This document shows, piece by piece, positions 51,701 through 59,091 of a stretch of DNA of 64,000 nucleotides. The notes under the pieces were generated by a model. That model had not been told where the DNA came from. It made no database searches and was given only the letters and a program-made list of their open reading frames with translations. Origin of the DNA: Larus michahellis (Eukaryota > Chordata > Aves > Charadriiformes > Laridae); the NCBI RefSeq assembly GCF_964199755.1, contig NC_133897.1, positions 74,686,080-74,750,079 of the forward strand, written 5' to 3'. A program made the translations under genes and the position numbers. Position 1 is the first letter of the stretch. Each line of letters opens with the position of its first letter.

Positions 51701-54700
51701 GGTCATAATCTATGTGGTAAACATAAGCACAGGATAAATATCACCCCCCAGCATAACAGAGGGTTATAGCATTGCTACTCTTGCACTTGCATACTACACA
51801 GTCCTATTCACCAGCCAGCTTCAGTTTCACCTAGGAAGACAGCGTGTCTTGAGGGTAAGAGCCAAGTGTTAGCTCCAGGCACCCTCAGCTCCCCCTGGCT
51901 CAGCAAGGTTGAGATGCAGAGCACCGCTAACCACGACACACACGAGTGCGTGATGTTCTTGGGGATCAGGGAGGGGATGAGAGCGAAGCCTCATCACTAA
52001 CTCAACAGGATTCAGTTACATTTGACATACCACGGTAATGACCTAGAAAGTGTTATCGCTAGCAGAAAACAAAAAAGATTTCACTCAAGAGGCTATAAAC
52101 CTTATTAACTGCAATTTGTCCACATTGTGGTGAAGTAGTTAAAATTTATTTTTTTAAAGACTAACAGGAAGCATGGTTTGTAAACACGTACATAAGCCTG
52201 GTCTAATTGCCTTTCTACATACATCAGTTTAGCTTTTCTTATTAGTTAATACAAATTACTAATACTAATCAGAAAGAACTAATGCATTGTCGCACCTAAC
52301 AATTTTTGATTAATGTTTTCTTAAAGTACCACCTGATTTTCCTCCCCAAAAATCTTGATAAGGAAATAATTTAAATTATAATTCCATCTACAATAAAGAA
52401 GCCGATGAAGTAAAGCCAGAGAACCCCACTTTCATACGAATAACCACTAAACACTTCTTACCACCAGCCTCCAGTATAGTTTTTGCAAGGTCTTTCCTGG
52501 AACAACATAATGCAACAAGTTAAAGTGGAAATAACTTTAAACGTTGTTGCAGGGAAGACGGTGTTTAGCTACAGGACCTGGAGGTAAAGCCACTTACGTG
52601 AGCGAGCACATCTCCTCGGACAGAGGGAATTTCTTTCTCTCTTCCCGTGGGACACTATTGAGTATAGAGTTGAGGGTCCTCAAAGCCTTTCCCCCCCCGC
52701 AGAAAAAGGGGCAGAAAAGTAAGGGAAATAATTCAGTAACATATTTTTCACATTTTGTATCTGATTACACACTCCTGTGTGCACATGTATCTGTAATTTT
52801 CTTCTCCTAGTAGGAGTCTTACCTCCTGACGCAGAGCGCAGCAAATATTTTCTTCTGTCACTAGATGCCCTAGTTCGGGTAAAAATAAATTCACCAACTC
52901 TTTCTTCCCTAGAAAAATCGTTTGAAAGGTTACAGCTAGCACTGAGCTGGTCTCCATATAAAAGACAGGTGAAGCAACTACAGTTTGTTGTGCTGAAGGA
53001 GTTAAAATATCCCAACTTGGAACACATTTTAAAACAAAGCTTCCAACAATCTAATCCTAGACAGAAAAGGGAACTCATAACTTCTCTGTAACAAAAGCTC
53101 CAGATACTTTAACTGCTGACCTGGGTAACTATTTAAATAGGTACAGAAAGGAAAAGCTACTTACTAACCACAAGAGATAAATCCATAATATACAGCTTTT
53201 GTCAAAGTCAACAGAACAAACCACTGGAGTATTAACCTCAAGACACTCTTGCTCATTCTGCTCCCACTGGAATAAGCTACAAGGATGAACAAGCTCAAGT
53301 TACCTGGCCCACAATGTAACACTTCATTTTCACATGACTGGTGAGCCTGGATGTCTGGGTACACAGATACTTGCTCTTTCTGAGAGCACCTGCCCCCCCA
53401 CCCTACTGGAAAGCCATTTGCAGCCACAGACAAAATCTTGCCACTGCAATGAATAAGAGACAGACAGACATCCCCTTGCCCGGTTGGGACGGCTGAAGGA
53501 GTTACCATGTTATTCTGCAGAGGTGGTAGCCTTCAGCAATGGAGTAACACCTGAAGCCATTAGGAACAGACATGCAAGAGCAGACCACCTAGCCTGAACT
53601 CCTTTCAGAAGCACCACTTACTCTGACCAATTGAAATATTTGATGCTGACCATTCAAACAAGATACCACTAGATTACAACTACACCAAGCTAGATTTTTT
53701 TTTCAGCATATTTAAAACAAGCAAACAAAAAAGAAACAGTAAAAGGCTTTGTGTTCTGATCTGTTAATGAAAATTAACTGGAGAGAAATCAGCAGAAGAA
53801 TTTAAAGAAAACATTGCAGAGAGGAGAGGAGGAAGAGGTAGGAAATGGAGGGGAGAAGAGAAAGGGGATAGAGTTCAAGCAGAATAAAGAAAGGTGTTCC
53901 TGAGACTGAGACTCAGGATATCGAGGAATGGAGGTAAGAAAAAAAAATACTGACCTTCATTACTGCACTTGCAAATCACCTGATGGAAAAAGTAAAGGAA
54001 GCCTTCATTAACACATGACAACCCAAGAACAGCAATACTCAAAGTGCTGAGGTGTTTATGTCCCCACCGTCACACCTTTCAGGGGCTAAATAACATAAGA
54101 CATCAGTGTACCCACATCAGGAAAAGCACAGTGCCACCTGATACAGGGATGTCACTTATGCTCACCCCGATCATACAGGCTGGCATTATGCAGGGAGGGT
54201 CAAGGGAACGAAGCACCCACTTCCCCCAGGGATTTCAGCAGCACTTGAGAGTGCAATGCTCTCAGCTTCCCTGGAAAACCCACATCTTGGCATCACTGCA
54301 TTACTTTTATTGCACATGTGGGCCTATGTAAAAATACACTTTATGTTTACACACTCCAGTACTAGATATCGTAACATATGATATCTGAAGAGCGTTAAAG
54401 TCCACTGAGGAAAATTAAAAGTAATAATGAACAAAAACCCACAACACAAAAAAAAAACCCACTTAATCCTCCACAGTGAAAACATATGGAAAAAATGGAC
54501 ATGGAAGACAAAGAAATCATATTTTGACAAATAAATAATTTATAGAGTATTTCATATAAATCCAATCTGGTTAGTAGGGAAAGAAGAAAATTTGATTTTG
54601 CTCAAATATCTTTTATCAGGTCTCCTAAAAAGAGTCATGAGTATCCAAATAAATTCTGACGCACAAAGTGACAGAGTTCTGGCAAGCTACAGACAAGACT

Positions 54701-57700
54701 GGGGAAACAGCTTGGGGAAGGAAGATAAAGGCATTCTTCCTACTGAAAATTTACATCACTAGGCCTCCGATACCTTTAAAGTTACAAATATTTAAAAATA
54801 GAAACCTAAATGAGAATTGGGAGCAGCTCAGCTTATTCTTTAAAAGTAAGTCAGCTGTTTTAAATACCATAGGAACAAGTCACCAGGACCACCTTGGCAA
54901 ACACGTTTGCATGTAAGGTGCAGCTCAGTGTCGGTAACTTGTGCTTTTAAAAGACAGCTTCAGCACAAAAGCTTTTATTTGCAGAATGCATCAGAACTTC
55001 TTGCACGTTTTCCTGCAAAAACAAGCACTTGGCTTCACATTAGAAAATGAGAAACCGCTGCAGCTCTGGGCAGCCCCCCTGCAGCAGCTTCTCCAGGTGT
55101 GTCAAACCCCAGCCTGACACCAGCCCAGAGCACACCCCTGGACACTGCCCGTCACCACCACCTGAGCCACGTCCCAGGCTCAGTCCTGGGGCACAAGGTC
55201 TGTGTGACTGTTCATTTTTTAACAGAAAACTGTCTGCAAATGATGGCTTTTTTATCTAAGAAAGGCAACCCTTCTGCCCCCTTAATGCACGTACATACCA
55301 ATGCAGAGTCAAAGAAGTCTTCAAGTAGTAACATCAGAAATTTATTCTCGTCTGGGTCGATGAGGATCAGAAATGCTCTTGTTCTTTCAAACCAAGATAC
55401 CAGGTAAAAGTTAAAAGAAAAAAAAAAATCAGTTAAAACCCGGGAAGAAGGGTTAATAATCCTTATACTAGATATATCTGCAGGAAGCCTTACACGCATA
55501 GACAGGTTTTATTTTAGTCCTTGAACTTCAGAGTCATGTAACTGCATCAAAAGCTACACAGCATTAAGGAGCTCGAATTTTGCCAGGAGGACATGAAAGG
55601 TCCCACCCTCACACCCACTCAGCAGGACTTATCCCCCCCACTTCCCTCCTTTTGTTTGTCTTTCTTATCTCAAGGCACCCACTCTTGGTGCTCAGGACCT
55701 CCTTGACACAAAGCACAGTGCTAGTGGCGTTCAAACTCCTGTGGAAATTTCTAGAGGACATCAATTCACAGTGAAATAATTTTTTAAAAATTCATGAAGC
55801 TTTTTCAAAGTCATTATTTTAACACTTATGTTATTAAACATATTGCACAGCATCACACACCTATGGCTAGCTAGAAATCTATGCTTCACTAGAGATACAG
55901 AGCTCAGATTGGTAAAACTTTATTAATAAGCTCTCTATACGTGAATTTTGAGCAACTGTATCCCTGAGAAGCATAATCACAAGGCAGGATTACAACATTT
56001 TGGACTGAGGACTCCTTAGTACAATGCTGCTAAACAGAGAGCAAGTGTTAACTGTTCCCTCCTAGGTATGCTAGATCCAGCTATTGCTCACCTTCGGCAC
56101 AAGTACATTTCTGCTACTACAAGTATTACAAGCTGAAATCAGTATTGTGCCAGAAGATACAATGCAATTGCAGATTAAATGCATCTGGTTTCTACATACC
56201 TAAAAAGGGAACTTAATAAAGAGCGTGTCAGCTTTTAAAATTTTAAAAGCACAAACTGCTCATCAACTCTATCACTAAAACTGTATTTTGCTGGATCCCC
56301 TAAAATGCATTTATAAAGTCTGTATCATTTCAGAAATGGGACTCATCAAAACTCATCCTCTCCTTCCATTGTCAGTTTAAAAGAAAAAAAAAAAAGCCAT
56401 AAACCCATGAAGTCAGGTAATAAGTGATGCCACGATGTTAGCTACTATACTAAAAGTAATGAAATGAAAGTAAGCATTTTTCCTCCACTCAGTTCATGCA
56501 ATATATCAAAAAAAATATTTCATTTCTGCATGGCCAACAAGCCATCCTCTAGTTCTCCCTTCCTTGGAGTCCTTTTCCTGATGTAAGCCACCTTAAATCA
56601 CATCAGTAACTTGTATACAATATTATACTCATCTTTTCTACCAGTCCTTGCTCAATAAACAAACTCGTCCCTTCTTGAAGATCAGTTTTAAAGTAGACCT
56701 GAACACATTTCAGCAGCAGCGAAACATTCTGGAACTCATTCTTGTCCAGCTCCTACAGAAACACAGAGCGCTGTGCTTCATTAGTCTGATACCCATAGAG
56801 CCAGGCATTAAAATGGTTAAGATTACTTATGGTACTGGCCTTTCTCAGTGCTCTGTCTAGCTGATTGAAGAGAGATTCGCTGTATTTCTGGGGAGGCTCT
56901 ATTTCTCTCTCCTGAAGCAGGTTGCTTATTTTCTGAAATCCCTTCCCCTTAAAAGCATCAGTGAGAAGTGATTCAAGCTGCGGAGCAAGGGGAAGCAAAC
57001 AACTAAGTAGGACATTTGAATTGTTGCAGCACTAATTATAAGAAAACACTTGTAATGCTATTTTAAAAGTTGTAAGCCTTTTGTTTATTTGTTTTTACTT
57101 TGTTTCTCTACTTTCACTGTTGCATCTGAAGGTGAAATAGCAGTCTTAATCTCCAAAAGAGACAGGACCTTTGAAACTGAGTCATCTTAAAGGATGCTCA
57201 ATAAGGAAACAAGCAACTCCTTTAGTTTTCTCAGTCTGTAATTCTTACCACGCCCCGCAACCCTTACAATCATTTCTTCCCGCTTACTGAGGACAAGATT
57301 AAGGTGTCTGTTGCACCTACCACATTACATTAAGATACTAAAAACTCTAGCTCATCCCACATCCATTTAAGAACACACCTTTAAATATATACATAGCTAT
57401 TTGTAAGATAAAACTAAGGATACATTTTAAAGATATTTACATAGTCTTCTGCTATAGCTCCCATGTTGTTGTTCATCCCTTTATTACGGTCCTCACTTCT
57501 TCCTTCCTTTAAAAGGAAAAAAAGAGAGAAAACCACAGAAAAAAAGCCCAAAACCCTGAAGATTCACCCCATCTTTCCTAGAGGGCCGTTTTTCCTTCCT
57601 TATTTCCTACGTAAAGTTTCAAAATCCCCACAAAACCTCCAAACCAGAGGTTTACCAAAGCCGTGACCAGGAGAGGCGGTAGCGGGGCCCCGCGGGTGTC

Positions 57701-57815
57701 CCCCGGCGTGGGGACCACGCTGCGTATCCCTGTCCCCTCTCCCCGCCACTCCCACTTCATCCCCCATCCCGGCTGCCAGTTCCCTGCTGCACGGAGCAGG
57801 GCTTACCTGGTCCAT
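27691..57815 (-). CDS. SYCP2L: SYCP2L, synaptonemal complex protein 2-like (33 exons, 918 aa)
   Basis: Thirty-three exons join in phase into 918 codons plus TAG. SYCP2L is the paralogue of the axial-element protein SYCP2; in mammals it localises to oocyte chromosomes and centromeres and supports survival of primordial oocytes. Residues 1-384 (exons 1-14) match the folded SYCP2-type N-terminus: an armadillo-like domain with [42 protein letters not shown] and WFEDN, then the Spt16M-like domain with [12 protein letters not shown] and QSVTFYV. Residues about 385-750 are hydrophilic and Ser/Lys/Glu rich. Residues about 750-918 form the C-terminal helical coiled coil. Human SYCP2L is about 812 residues, so this one is longer in the middle. 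The start in exon 1 has a good Kozak context (GGCCATGG). Odd points are a GC-AG intron 2 and an AT-AC intron 3. Exon borders in the disordered part are less certain, and small exons may be missing. Confidence 0.93.
29003..29072 (-). CDS. SYCP2L: SYCP2L exon 32
   Basis: One base completing Arg plus 23 codons: [19 protein letters not shown] and more. Acceptor TTCCTTCCAG, donor ACG|GTATGT. Confidence 0.9.
29551..29609 (-). CDS. SYCP2L: SYCP2L exon 31
   Basis: 19 codons plus two bases: [19 protein letters not shown], the counterpart of the FVDFWEKIFQK segment in SYCP2. The intron before it (29610-29688) is only 79 nt. Confidence 0.93.
29689..29788 (-). CDS. SYCP2L: SYCP2L exon 30
   Basis: One base plus 33 codons with heptad spacing ([20 protein letters not shown]). 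Acceptor CCATCACTAG, donor GTG|GTATGT. Coiled coil. Confidence 0.93.
31255..31349 (-). CDS. SYCP2L: SYCP2L exon 29
   Basis: 31 codons plus two bases: [18 protein letters not shown] and LLNQIHEC, matching the C-terminal coiled coil of the SYCP2 family. Acceptor TGTGTCTAG, donor GCAG|GTAAGT. Confidence 0.92.
31505..32081 (+). mobile_element. CR1 LINE, 3' part with an intact ORF2 C-terminus
   Basis: A 163-codon frame from 31503 to 31994 reads without stops through the CR1 ORF2 C-terminal region: [61 protein letters not shown] and a [14 protein letters not shown] end. The 3' tail ends CCTAAATGATTCTATGATTC, a partly duplicated CR1 terminal octamer. It lies antisense to SYCP2L in intron 28. The uninterrupted frame suggests a fairly recent insertion, truncated at its 5' end. 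Confidence 0.95.
33233..33357 (-). CDS. SYCP2L: SYCP2L exon 28 (start of C-terminal helical region)
   Basis: Two bases plus 41 codons: [17 protein letters not shown] and [13 protein letters not shown]. Acceptor TTTCTTCTAG, donor TGG|GTAATG. Heptad-like leucine spacing begins here. Confidence 0.88.
34099..34230 (-). CDS. SYCP2L: SYCP2L exon 27
   Basis: Two bases, 43 codons, one base, residues 706-749. It encodes [11 protein letters not shown] and [12 protein letters not shown]. Acceptor CTCTTTCTAG, donor ACAG|GTAAAG. Confidence 0.87.
35956..36019 (-). CDS. SYCP2L: SYCP2L exon 26
   Basis: 21 codons plus one base: [20 protein letters not shown] then Ser. Acceptor TCTCTCCTTAG, donor TCAG|GTTTGT. 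Confidence 0.82.
36190..36281 (-). CDS. SYCP2L: SYCP2L exon 25
   Basis: Two bases plus 30 codons, acidic: [10 protein letters not shown] and [11 protein letters not shown]. Acceptor TCTCATGCAG, donor CAG|GTGCAG. Confidence 0.83.
36702..36795 (-). CDS. SYCP2L: SYCP2L exon 24
   Basis: 31 codons plus one base, basic ([17 protein letters not shown]). The acceptor TTTTAGCAG is a NAGNAG tandem; use of the first AG would add one Gln (start 36798). Donor GCTG|GTATTT. Confidence 0.83.
37898..37947 (-). CDS. SYCP2L: SYCP2L exon 23
   Basis: Two bases completing Val, then 16 codons: [16 protein letters not shown]. Acceptor CTCCTTGCAG, donor AAG|GTAAGG. Confidence 0.88.
39038..39183 (-). CDS. SYCP2L: SYCP2L exon 22 (conserved linear motif)
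   Basis: One base, 48 codons, one base; acceptor CCAGTTACAG, donor AAAG|GTGAGC. It encodes [18 protein letters not shown] and [12 protein letters not shown]. This block is shared with human SYCP2L, and its LFSxT/S...SW pattern also with SYCP2, so it is a conserved island in the disordered region. Confidence 0.92.
40394..40449 (-). CDS. SYCP2L: SYCP2L exon 21
   Basis: 18 codons plus two bases: [18 protein letters not shown]. Acceptor CTCTTTTAG, donor AGAG|GTACAG. Confidence 0.83.
40688..40733 (+). repeat. Short tandem repeat, 30-base period
   Basis: TCATTTTAAGCAATAA occurs at 40688 and again at 40718 in SYCP2L intron 20. Minor local duplication. Confidence 0.7.
41561..41609 (-). CDS. SYCP2L: SYCP2L exon 20
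   Basis: One base completing Arg plus 16 codons: [16 protein letters not shown]. Acceptor GTCTTGCAG, donor AAG|GTAAAG. It resembles the start of exon 22 (RK-aromatic/hydrophobic-acidic-Ser). Confidence 0.85.
43217..43281 (-). CDS. SYCP2L: SYCP2L exon 19
   Basis: 21 codons plus two bases: [21 protein letters not shown], a basic segment. Acceptor CTTTCTTTTCAG, donor GGCAG|GTATGA. Confidence 0.83.
44238..44292 (-). CDS. SYCP2L: SYCP2L exon 18
   Basis: One base completing Ser plus 18 codons: [18 protein letters not shown], an acidic segment. Acceptor CTTGTCCCCAG, donor AAG|GTATGT. Confidence 0.82.
44914..45026 (-). CDS. SYCP2L: SYCP2L exon 17
   Basis: 37 codons plus two bases. It contains a basic, proline-flanked [16 protein letters not shown] that may serve as a nuclear signal. 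The acceptor is GGCCTTACAG; a second in-frame AG nine bases on could also be used. Confidence 0.8.
45648..45766 (-). CDS. SYCP2L: SYCP2L exon 16
   Basis: Two bases plus 39 codons, Ser/Gln/Asn rich ([15 protein letters not shown]). Acceptor CTGTCCTGCAG, donor CCA|GTAAGT. Phase fits exon 15 directly. Confidence 0.82.
48105..48165 (-). CDS. SYCP2L: SYCP2L exon 15
   Basis: 20 codons plus one base starting INLTEEES, first exon of the disordered middle. Acceptor CACACCAACAG, donor GCAG|GTGATT. Supported by phase rather than strong similarity. Confidence 0.8.
49007..49155 (-). CDS. SYCP2L: SYCP2L exon 14
   Basis: Two bases plus 49 codons, residues 335-384, acceptor TTTTTTTACACAG, donor ATG|GTAAGC. 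It completes the folded N-terminal half with beta-strand-like IVKIYMKIP and [12 protein letters not shown], ending VLGDEKMM. Confidence 0.92.
49252..49295 (+). repeat. (TTTTTG)n-like simple tract
   Basis: GGTTTTTGTTTTTG followed by T-rich sequence in SYCP2L intron 13; low-complexity, T-rich on the plus strand. Confidence 0.75.
49601..49661 (-). CDS. SYCP2L: SYCP2L exon 13
   Basis: 20 codons plus one base: [20 protein letters not shown]. Acceptor TTTTCGAAG, donor AAGG|GTAAGG. The preceding 93-nt intron is stop-free and in frame (see findings). Confidence 0.93.
49755..49847 (-). CDS. SYCP2L: SYCP2L exon 12 (Spt16M-like domain)
   Basis: 31 codons, phase 0 at both ends, with [13 protein letters not shown] and TQSVTFYVD, the hallmark of the SYCP2/SYCP2L Spt16M-like domain. 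Donor GAG|GTAATA. Confidence 0.95.
50647..50692 (-). CDS. SYCP2L: SYCP2L exon 11
   Basis: One base completing Arg plus 15 codons: [15 protein letters not shown]. Acceptor TCTTCCAG, donor GAG|GTAAAC. It links the armadillo-like and Spt16M-like domains. Confidence 0.93.
51053..51105 (-). CDS. SYCP2L: SYCP2L exon 10
   Basis: 17 codons plus two bases, encoding [17 protein letters not shown]. Acceptor ATCTTGAAG, donor AGAAG|GTAAGC. Confidence 0.93.
51567..51709 (-). CDS. SYCP2L: SYCP2L exon 9
   Basis: Two bases plus 47 codons, residues 203-250, encoding [18 protein letters not shown] and [11 protein letters not shown], the best conserved stretch of the SYCP2 family armadillo-like domain. Donor ACG|GTGAGG. 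Confidence 0.95.
52462..52496 (-). CDS. SYCP2L: SYCP2L exon 8 (35-nt micro-exon)
   Basis: 35 nt, acceptor GTTGTTCCAG, donor GGTG|GTAAGA. It encodes [11 protein letters not shown], with split codons at both ends that restore the frame to DYDLQV. Confidence 0.92.
52598..52686 (-). CDS. SYCP2L: SYCP2L exon 7
   Basis: 29 codons plus two bases, residues 162-190. It encodes [17 protein letters not shown], strongly conserved in SYCP2L. The acceptor GGGGGGAAAG is purine-rich and weak; the donor is AC|GTAAGT. Confidence 0.9.
52823..52908 (-). CDS. SYCP2L: SYCP2L exon 6
   Basis: Two bases completing Gly, then 28 codons, residues 133-161, acceptor GATTTTTCTAG, donor GAG|GTAAGA. It encodes [14 protein letters not shown] of the armadillo-like domain. 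Confidence 0.92.
53818..53870 (+). repeat. Polypurine tract
   Basis: Almost pure A/G run (GAGAGGAGAGGAGGAAGAGG and GGAGGGGAGAAGAGAAAGGGG) within SYCP2L intron 5. On the transcribed strand of SYCP2L it is a polypyrimidine tract, with some potential for triplex structure. It is not next to a splice site. Confidence 0.7.
53955..53979 (-). CDS. SYCP2L: SYCP2L exon 5 (25-nt micro-exon)
   Basis: Only 25 nt between TTTCCATCAG and GAAG|GTCAGT. It encodes VICKCSNE plus the first base of Gly, the counterpart of IISRSSSKG in the human protein. Removing it would break the frame. Confidence 0.85.
55299..55403 (-). CDS. SYCP2L: SYCP2L exon 4
   Basis: 35 codons, residues 90-124, starting LVSWFERT, the counterpart of MVSWFERT in human SYCP2L and MVAWFE in SYCP2. 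The exon is preceded by TTTTAC with no AG for more than 40 bases upstream. The donor is TTG|GTATGT. Confidence 0.88.
56633..56752 (-). CDS. SYCP2L: SYCP2L exon 3
   Basis: 40 codons, residues 50-89, acceptor GTTTCTGTAG. It encodes [16 protein letters not shown] and ends IEQGLVEK. The 3' border is AAG|ATGAGT, an AT-type donor. Both ends are in phase 0. Confidence 0.87.
56840..56977 (-). CDS. SYCP2L: SYCP2L exon 2
   Basis: 46 codons, residues 4-49, from the acceptor GCTCCGCAG. It encodes [14 protein letters not shown] and [13 protein letters not shown]. The 3' border AGAAAG|GCCAGT has GC instead of GT and is the only frame-compatible end. Confidence 0.88.
57807..57815 (-). CDS. SYCP2L: SYCP2L exon 1 (start codon)
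   Basis: Encodes MDQ from ATGGACCAG followed by the donor GTAAGC. The ATG has G at -3 and +4, lies in the CpG-rich region and joins exon 2 in phase 0, giving MDQLES, which resembles the start of SYCP2 helix 1. An alternative first exon is possible (see findings). Confidence 0.7.
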
Positions 57816-58680
57816 GGCCGGGGGAGCTCTGGGCTACGGCTCCAAGGCGGGGGGCGACCCGGGAACCAGGGAGGGGGTGGGAAAAGGGTGCTGGGGCTAC
57901 TTCGCCCCCTCTCCACGACCCTCGCACGATAGTAGCCAGGTGATGCTGGATACACCGGCGAGTGAGGCGAAGGGGAGACGCTCAGCCAGCACTTCCCACA
58001 GCTCCCAGCGCCCACCTTCCCTCGGCAAACTTAACGCGCCCTCAGCTCTGAGTGGGGGAGAAAAAAAAGCGGGGGGGGGAGGAGGCCAGTTTTCGCACCC
58101 GCACTAAAAAGCCGCACCTGTGCGGCGGGGAAGGGCCACCCCCGCACCCCGGTGGCGGCGTTTGGGACCCCCGTCCGAGCAGAGGGGTACAAAAGAGGAG
58201 CCGGGGGGGGCTCCTCTCTGGTGGGGGTGGGTCACAGCTAGCATTTTCTGTTACAGCCTAGCTTTTATTTTATTTTGCACAACTAAAGGTAAAGTTCAGT
58301 AAATTTTTAGAGGGGACAGAAGCAAATGAGAAAATCCCATGTAACAGGTGGGATCCTTCAAAGGATTATAGCAGCACTAGTCATTCAACGATTCCGTCTC
58401 TATATTACCCATATTTTTTTTTTCTTTCTGTTTCTGAGAGCTAAAAAGAAATTCCCCCACCCCGCCCCCAAAAGCCCCATCAGCTACTTCTTCCTAAAAG
58501 AAAAAGGTAACAAAAAAACGTTACCTGTAACTTTTTAATAAGTTAAAACGTGCTGATGGATAGGACAGCACCGACTCTGGGTTTCTGTTTTAAGCCTTGT
58601 GTCACAGAGCACAGCGGGAAGGGAGAACACGCGTAAAAACCCTTAATTCGTTTACATCCAAATCCGAAGCGCAGGTATAC

Positions 58681-58688
58681 GCCCGCAT
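58681..58688 (-). promoter_or_regulatory. GCM-type octamer ATGCGGGC upstream of GCM2
   Basis: The reverse complement of GCCCGCAT is ATGCGGGC, an exact fit to the GCM DNA-binding consensus ATRCGGGY, 362 bases upstream of the GCM2 start codon. A one-mismatch copy, ACGCGGGT, lies near 59153 in intron 1. Confidence 0.35.
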
Positions 58689-58907
58689 TTGAGGAAGAGC
58701 CGGTTATTCCTATTTGACTCCCTCCAGAGGCATTTTTTTAAGCCGCAGACAGCTACGAAATCAAACATCAGGGGCACCCCCCGACTTACAGACCCTACTC
58801 ACATTTGCAGAGGTCGCGCCCTCCCCCGCTGATGCTGGGGGTGTGGATTCAAGCAAGACCCCCCTCAGCTGACACACACACACCCCATCTCCAGGTAGCC
58901 GCAGCAG

Positions 58908-58974
58908 AGCCCGCTTGGGGGGCGGAGGGGGGAGCAGACCCTGCCTGCCCGGGGGGGGGGGGCGGGGCTGGCTG
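58908..58974 (+). promoter_or_regulatory. G-tract cluster, potential G-quadruplex
   Basis: Runs GGGGGGCGGAGGGGGG, G12, GGGG and GGG lie within 70 bases, 35-100 bases upstream of the GCM2 TATA-like element. At least four G tracts with short loops are present. Confidence 0.5.
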
Positions 58975-59008
58975 GGAGTCCCCCCACATCCCGGGGACGC
59001 CCCGATGG

Positions 59009-59018
59009 CATAAAAAAG
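59009..59018 (+). promoter_or_regulatory. GCM2: GCM2 TATA-like box
   Basis: CATAAAAAAG in GC-rich surroundings, about 40 bases before the GCM2 ATG. With usual spacing, transcription would start near 59040 and the 5' UTR would be only about 10 bases, so an upstream start may also exist. Confidence 0.5.
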
Positions 59019-59049
59019 CGGGAGCCGCCGCCCGCTGCTGCCCCCCGGC

Positions 59050-59091
59050 ATGAAGCTCACCTGGGACATCAACGACCCCAAGCTGCCGCAG
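59050..59091 (+). CDS. GCM2: GCM2 exon 1
   Basis: 14 codons, [14 protein letters not shown], start of the GCM domain; donor CAG|GTACCG. The in-frame TAA 39 bases upstream supports this start. Confidence 0.93.
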
